From positions 1 to 10,039 of the forward strand of contig CAYYZW010000254.1 in NCBI GenBank assembly GCA_964476375.1: a stretch of 10,039 nt of DNA, read 5' to 3'. The notes beneath the pieces are model-generated. The model had not been told where the DNA came from. It worked only from the letters and a program-made list of their open reading frames with translations, and did no database searches. Positions 6,848-10,039 of this stretch are shown here, piece after piece (the stretch's first letter is position 1; each line of letters starts with the position of its first letter). The stretch comes from SAT2750 sp964476375. GTDB lineage: Bacteria > Planctomycetota > Planctomycetia > Pirellulales > Pirellulaceae. Both the position numbers and the translations under genes were made by a program.

Positions 6848-6947
6848 GGTTAGTCGGGATCCATGCGCGGCAACTCCCACTCCCCCTGCGGGGAAATACT
6901 GGCTTATACTGCCTGCTGGTTCTCAATCATTCCAGGAGAAGACCACC

Positions 6948-7760
6948 ATGAACAATACACTCTTTGACCTCACCGGCCGGGTATCTGTCGTCTCGGGTGC
7001 TGCCCAGGGAATGGGCCGCGCCACCGCCCTGGCCCTGGCCGAAGCGGGTTCAGACCTGGTGCTGGTCGACCGCAACAGCGAGGGGATGGAAGAGACCGCC
7101 GGGTCGATAGAGAAAACTGGCCGGCGGGCCCTGTCCGTCTCGATCGACGTCTCCTCGGGTGAGCAGGTCTGTGACCTCTACCGGCAGGTGGACGAGCATT
7201 TCGGGCAGGTTGATTTCGTCGCTAACATCGCCGGCGAGGGAATGCTGGTCGCCCCGGAGGACCTGTCCGAGGAGCAACTGATCCAGGTCCTCAAGAACCT
7301 TGTCGTCGGCCGCTACATCAGTTGCCGGGAGGCAGGCCGCCGGATGCTGGCCCAGGGCCGCGGCAGCATCGTCAATATCGGCTCGCTGGCCAGTATCACG
7401 GCACTCGGACGCAGCCACGTCTCTTACAGCATGTCGATGGGCGCCGTGGTCCAGATGACCCGGGAACTGAGTACCGAGTGGAGCGGCCGGGGCGTGAGGG
7501 TGAATGCTATCCTGCCGGCCCAGGTGATCAACCCCAGCCTGCAGGAGCGGATGGCTGCCGACCCCGAACTGGAGGGCCGGTTCCTGAGTGGGATTCCGGC
7601 CGGACGAATGGGCGTGCCAGAGGATATCCAGGGGCTGATGGTACTCTTGGCCTCGGACGCCTCCAGCTGGATCACCGGCGCACTGATCCCGATGGATGGC
7701 GGCAACCTGGCGATGAACGCCGGCGGAACACCAGGCTGGATCACACAGGTGGAGCCGTAA
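6948..7760 (+). CDS. Short-chain dehydrogenase/reductase family protein, catalytic Lys replaced by Met
   Basis: Classical-length SDR of 270 residues, cytoplasmic, with a Rossmann fold. The dinucleotide motif is SGAAQGMG (16-23). D41 at the end of strand 2 (LVLVDRN) suggests NAD(H) rather than NADP(H). The NNAG motif reads NIAG (93-96), N117 lies in the helix that carries the tetrad Asn, S146 sits in NIGSLAS as in FabG, and Y160 is the catalytic Tyr. The YxxxK motif, however, reads Y160-SMS-M164: the codon is ATG where AAG or AAA is expected. The following GAVVQMTRELSTEW aligns well with active SDRs, so this is not a frame error. Lys normally lowers the Tyr pKa and binds the nicotinamide ribose, so ordinary catalysis may be impaired or altered. 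The start is ATG 6948 with AGGAGAAG seven bases upstream. The next gene follows after 40 bases on the same strand. The substrate is unknown. Confidence 0.92.
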   Translation: MNNTLFDLTGRVSVVSGAAQGMGRATALALAEAGSDLVLVDRNSEGMEETAGSIEKTGRRALSVSIDVSSGEQVCDLYRQVDEHFGQVDFVANIAGEGMLVAPEDLSEEQLIQVLKNLVVGRYISCREAGRRMLAQGRGSIVNIGSLASITALGRSHVSYSMSMGAVVQMTRELSTEWSGRGVRVNAILPAQVINPSLQERMAADPELEGRFLSGIPAGRMGVPEDIQGLMVLLASDASSWITGALIPMDGGNLAMNAGGTPGWITQVEP

Positions 7761-7766
7761 TCTTTT

Positions 7767-7788
7767 CACGTCCTTTCAAAAGAACGTG
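7767..7788 (+). repeat. Imperfect inverted repeat between the SDR and zinc-ribbon genes
   Basis: CACGTcCTTT (7767-7776) and AAAGaACGTG (7779-7788) pair with a single mismatch. The hairpin follows the SDR stop by six bases, and if ATG 7801 is the start it ends 12 bases before the next gene. There is no T-tract, so it may mark an mRNA end or processing site rather than an efficient terminator. Confidence 0.35.
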
Positions 7789-7800
7789 CCTGCTCACGAA

Positions 7801-8301
7801 ATGAAGAACGTCCCTGAAATTAACCACTGCATTCCCCGTTCCAGTGCCTTCTGGTGCAGTACGTGTCGTACACACTCTCAGTGGCACTCTTCCTCATCTC
7901 GTAAAACAACGTCTTATCGATGCCGGGGCTGCCAGGCGTCGATGTTCCGTCCCGGCCAGACTCTCCCCTGGATGTACGTGCTCTGCGGGAAAGCGCTGGT
8001 CATGGTCCCGGGTGGATTTCTCGCTGGAATGGACTCGCAGCTTGGCCCCTTCTGTGTGGCCTGGGGAGCTTTCTGTGCGCTGATTGGCGGGATGATGTTG
8101 TACCACTGCAGGAAGTGGTTTGCCTGGACTAACAGGCAACGATGGAAAAATCCCACCGGCCTTGAACAGGAGGCCCTCGATCACCCTTTCCAGCCGTCCT
8201 ACGAAAAAAGCGAGGACTTTGACGGCTGGGCGAGCCAGTTTCTCAGCGACCACGAGGTGCAACAGCTCCACGAGAGACATGGCAGCGGGCCGGATTACTA
8301 G
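7801..8301 (+). CDS. Zinc-ribbon membrane protein with two transmembrane helices, unknown function
   Basis: Protein of 166 residues that I do not recognise as a named family. Residues 19-44 hold two CxxC knuckles, WCSTC and YRCRGC (C19, C22, C41, C44), 18 residues apart: a small zinc-ribbon-like domain rich in Ser, His and Arg. Two hydrophobic segments at about 55-77 and 82-103 suit membrane helices joined by a short turn, so both termini would lie on the same side. A polar C-terminal tail (about 104-166) has an acidic helix-like stretch (SDHEVQQLHER). The frame is also open from GTG 7786; ATG 7801 is preferred, but no Shine-Dalgarno is obvious at either. It follows the SDR by 40 bases. Its TAG overlaps the TAG of the convergent gene in the shared bases CTAG (8298-8301). 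Confidence 0.72.
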   Translation: MKNVPEINHCIPRSSAFWCSTCRTHSQWHSSSSRKTTSYRCRGCQASMFRPGQTLPWMYVLCGKALVMVPGGFLAGMDSQLGPFCVAWGAFCALIGGMMLYHCRKWFAWTNRQRWKNPTGLEQEALDHPFQPSYEKSEDFDGWASQFLSDHEVQQLHERHGSGPDY

Positions 8302-9419
8302 TCACCACCGCTGTCGATCTTCGGCAGCTTGTTGCACTTGTAGAGTGCCACCAGCGGGTACATCGTGCCGCTGTAGGTGATGAAGTGGAACGTGTCGGTG
8401 TTCAGGCTGCGGGTCCACCAGCGACCGGAGGTCCGCTGGTTGGCCAGGATCCAGTTGACCGCCTTCTCAATACGCGGATCGCCCGCGGGGATACCGGCAT
8501 CTCGCAGCACGATTACCGCCAGCCCGGTCTGGTGACCATCGCTTGGAGGATTCTTGAATTCGGGCTCGGCGCGAAGCTTCTCGGCACGGCTTCCACCTCC
8601 CCAGGCCTCGGGCGTGGAAAAGGTCCGCATCGACCAGCCTCCGTCCGCCTGCTGGTGGGAAAAAATCATCTGGACGATCTCCTGCTGCTGCTGCTTGTTA
8701 AGCAGGCCGTCCATGCGGGTCGAGGCCCAGAGCAAAAGAAGCCGGCCGTAGTCATGCGGCGGTGGAGTCTGGCGGAGGTAGTTCTTGAGCTTCTCGACCT
8801 GCCCGATCCGGCCATCTTTCTTGAGCTCCTCCAGGTAGCCCGGGGCACGTGCGAGCGCCATCGCCGCCACGGTTGCCCCGTGGTAACTGCTCGACTCAAA
8901 CGGTGGCCAGCAATCAATATTGTTCCATGATCCATCCTCGGATTGCACCTTCAGCATCAGGTCCAGGCCTGATCTTGTCTCGGCAGAGAGCTCTCCGGTC
9001 ACGTGGGCATCCCAGGAGGCAAGGCCCATTGCCACGTAGGCGACCTGGGTCGGCTTGAGTCCCTTCTTGAGCACATCGACATTGGCCCGGGCCAGCTGCC
9101 CGATCCGCTTGACATAAAACTCGCGCATTTCGGCGGTCGGTTTACCCAGCAACGGGGTCAACTCCGGGCGCATCTGCATGTAGGTGCCATTGGTGTGGCA
9201 GGAGACACAATTGCGTTTCCGGGACCAGGCCAGCGACCCCTTCTCCAGGTAATCCAGGGCTGCCTTGAGCGAGAAACTCTCCCCGAGTGGCTCCTCGGCC
9301 GTTGCCGCACTCACCTCAATCCCCTCGGCCTCGTACTGGAGTGCCTTCTCCTGGGCCCCAAGCCCACTCGTCAAGCCAGGCAACAGAACAGTGACAAGCA
9401 GAAGAGAGAATGTACGCAT
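8298..9419 (-). CDS. Periplasmic squalene-cyclase-like alpha/alpha toroid protein with cytochrome c motif
   Basis: Exported protein of 373 residues. A signal peptide spans 1-22 (cleavage near LGAQ). C71-C74-H75 in NCVSCHTNG is a covalent heme c motif; M81, M83 or M98 could be the distal ligand. From about 120 onward the protein is helical, with prenyltransferase/squalene-cyclase-type repeats and QW-like segments: VQSEDGSWNN (158-167), HQQADGGWSM (255-264) and NQRTSGRWWTR (327-337). The cyclase catalytic DxDD motif is absent and the length is about half that of a hopene cyclase, so triterpene cyclisation is not supported. A binding or redox role in the periplasm is inferred. GAGGAG lies about six bases before the ATG at 9419. 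It follows the DUF1501 gene by 91 bases on the same strand. Similar proteins occur in planctomycetes near DUF1501 and cytochrome-type DUF1549/1553 genes. Confidence 0.86.
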   Translation of the reverse strand: MRTFSLLLVTVLLPGLTSGLGAQEKALQYEAEGIEVSAATAEEPLGESFSLKAALDYLEKGSLAWSRKRNCVSCHTNGTYMQMRPELTPLLGKPTAEMREFYVKRIGQLARANVDVLKKGLKPTQVAYVAMGLASWDAHVTGELSAETRSGLDLMLKVQSEDGSWNNIDCWPPFESSSYHGATVAAMALARAPGYLEELKKDGRIGQVEKLKNYLRQTPPPHDYGRLLLLWASTRMDGLLNKQQQQEIVQMIFSHQQADGGWSMRTFSTPEAWGGGSRAEKLRAEPEFKNPPSDGHQTGLAVIVLRDAGIPAGDPRIEKAVNWILANQRTSGRWWTRSLNTDTFHFITYSGTMYPLVALYKCNKLPKIDSGGD

Positions 9420-9510
9420 GGCAACTCCTCGTTAAAAACGGGCCGAGATGAACTCCAGCACCTGCTACAGAATTTTCCTTGGATTCAAAAACACCCAACG
9501 TCACTGCATG

Positions 9511-10039
9511 TTATAGCAACTCGGAGATCAATTGACGATCTTCCAGCAGGTATCTGGGCCGGCCGGAATGGTCGGAAAATGTCAGCGAGGTGTCGATCCC
9601 CAGGTGACGGTAGGCCATCGCCAGCACATGCTCTGGGCGGTAGGGCTTGTCTGCCGGAACCTCTCCCTTCGAATTAGAGGCCCCGACAATTCCCGGCTGG
9701 AGGCCACCGCCAGCCAGCATCACGCTCATCACCGATCCCCAGTGATCACGTCCCGCATTGTTGTTGACCCGCGGGGTTCTTCCAAATTCGCCCATCGCCA
9801 CGACCAGCACGTCATCCTGCATGCCACGTTCAGCAAGATCCTGGACCAGGGTTGCCACGCCACGATCATAGGGAGGCGCATGCTTGGCAAGTCCCTCGGC
9901 AATCTTATTATGGTCATCCCAGCCGGTACTTCGAACCGTCACACAGGTCACACCCGCTTCCACCAGCCGCCTGGCCAGCAGCATGCTCTGGCCCACCGTG
10001 TTACGACCATAACGATCACGTGTCTTGTCAGACTCCTGG
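9511..10039 (-). CDS. DUF1501 protein, C-terminal part (runs off right edge)
   Basis: The reading frame is open from the window edge to TAA at 9511, giving about 176 residues; the GTG at 9996 is internal. Family features are YGxNTVGQSMLLARRLVEAG near the start of the fragment, GWDDHN, DLAERGM, GEFGRTPR (9792-9769), GRDHW (9753-9739), the Gly-rich LAGGGLQPG, and a GRPRYLLEDRQLISELL ending. DUF1501 proteins have an alkaline phosphatase/sulfatase-like fold, usually carry a Tat signal, and in planctomycetes are paired with DUF1549/DUF1553 cytochrome-type proteins. The reaction is unknown. The N-terminal half and Tat signal must lie beyond the window. It is followed on the same strand by the toroid/cytochrome protein. 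Confidence 0.93.
   Translation of the reverse strand, partial: QESDKTRDRYGRNTVGQSMLLARRLVEAGVTCVTVRSTGWDDHNKIAEGLAKHAPPYDRGVATLVQDLAERGMQDDVLVVAMGEFGRTPRVNNNAGRDHWGSVMSVMLAGGGLQPGIVGASNSKGEVPADKPYRPEHVLAMAYRHLGIDTSLTFSDHSGRPRYLLEDRQLISELL

Larger units (their letters stand above)
6643..6947. other. 305-base divergent intergenic region with several repeats
   Basis: This holds the upstream regions of two divergent genes, the secreted repeat protein (minus) and the SDR (plus), and no convincing gene. Visible elements are an inverted repeat CAGGAGA/TCTCCTG at 6676-6691, two direct AAGCACTT copies at 6697-6704 and 6717-6724, an inverted repeat GGAAGCAC/GTGCTTCC at 6715-6745, a candidate promoter at 6820-6847, and a small GC hairpin TCCCC/GGGGA at 6881-6894. 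The SDR frame is open upstream to 6813, but this part lacks family similarity and I treat it as non-coding. Confidence 0.6.

Noticed and set aside
6813..6947. N-terminal extension of the SDR from the upstream in-frame start
   Set aside because: The extension has no similarity to SDRs, while ATG 6948 has a strong ribosome site and places the Rossmann motif at the normal distance.
8298..9419. Squalene-hopene cyclase
   Set aside because: Lacks the DxDD motif, is about half the usual length, carries a signal peptide and a CxxCH heme site.

Overview
The window looks like chromosomal DNA from a planctomycete or close PVC relative. The evidence is the gene mix: a formylglycine-type sulfatase, a DUF1501 protein, a Tat-exported TIM-barrel isomerase-like protein, a secreted WD40 propeller, a subtilase with a PDZ domain, and a cytochrome c-motif protein with a squalene-cyclase-like toroid. 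GC content is moderately high and most proteins carry export signals. No genus can be named from the sequence alone.

Layout. Positions 1-4554 form a co-directional minus-strand block. In transcription order it holds the TIM-barrel protein (4554-3655), the subtilase/PDZ protein (3655-1718, overlapping its predecessor by one base), the WD40 protein (1501-557) and the 5' part of a sulfatase (469 off the left edge). A short divergent region then leads to a plus-strand four-helix membrane protein (4721-5161). It converges on a minus-strand PNPOx-like flavoprotein (5776-5174), which lies behind tRNA-Arg(UCU) (5991-5918). A strong intrinsic terminator (6076-6111) closes a small secreted protein with C-terminal repeats (6642-6142). 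A 305-base intergenic region with several inverted and direct repeats separates that gene from a plus-strand SDR (6948-7760) and a zinc-ribbon membrane protein (7801-8301). The latter ends in a 4-base tail-to-tail overlap with the minus-strand toroid/cytochrome protein (9419-8298). Upstream of that gene, on the same strand, is the C-terminal part of a DUF1501 protein running off the right edge.

How the genes may work together. The sulfatase, isomerase-like protein, DUF1501 protein and cytochrome-motif protein fit the polysaccharide-degradation and cell-envelope repertoire typical of planctomycetes, but no complete named pathway is visible. I see no defence system, phage, transposon, CRISPR array or integrase. 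The points most worth a second look are an SDR whose catalytic YxxxK motif reads YxxxM, a perfect 9-bp hairpin covering the stop/start junction of the TIM-barrel and subtilase genes, the divergent active-site context of that subtilase, the repeat-bearing small secreted protein, and two intergenic repeat clusters that resemble operators.
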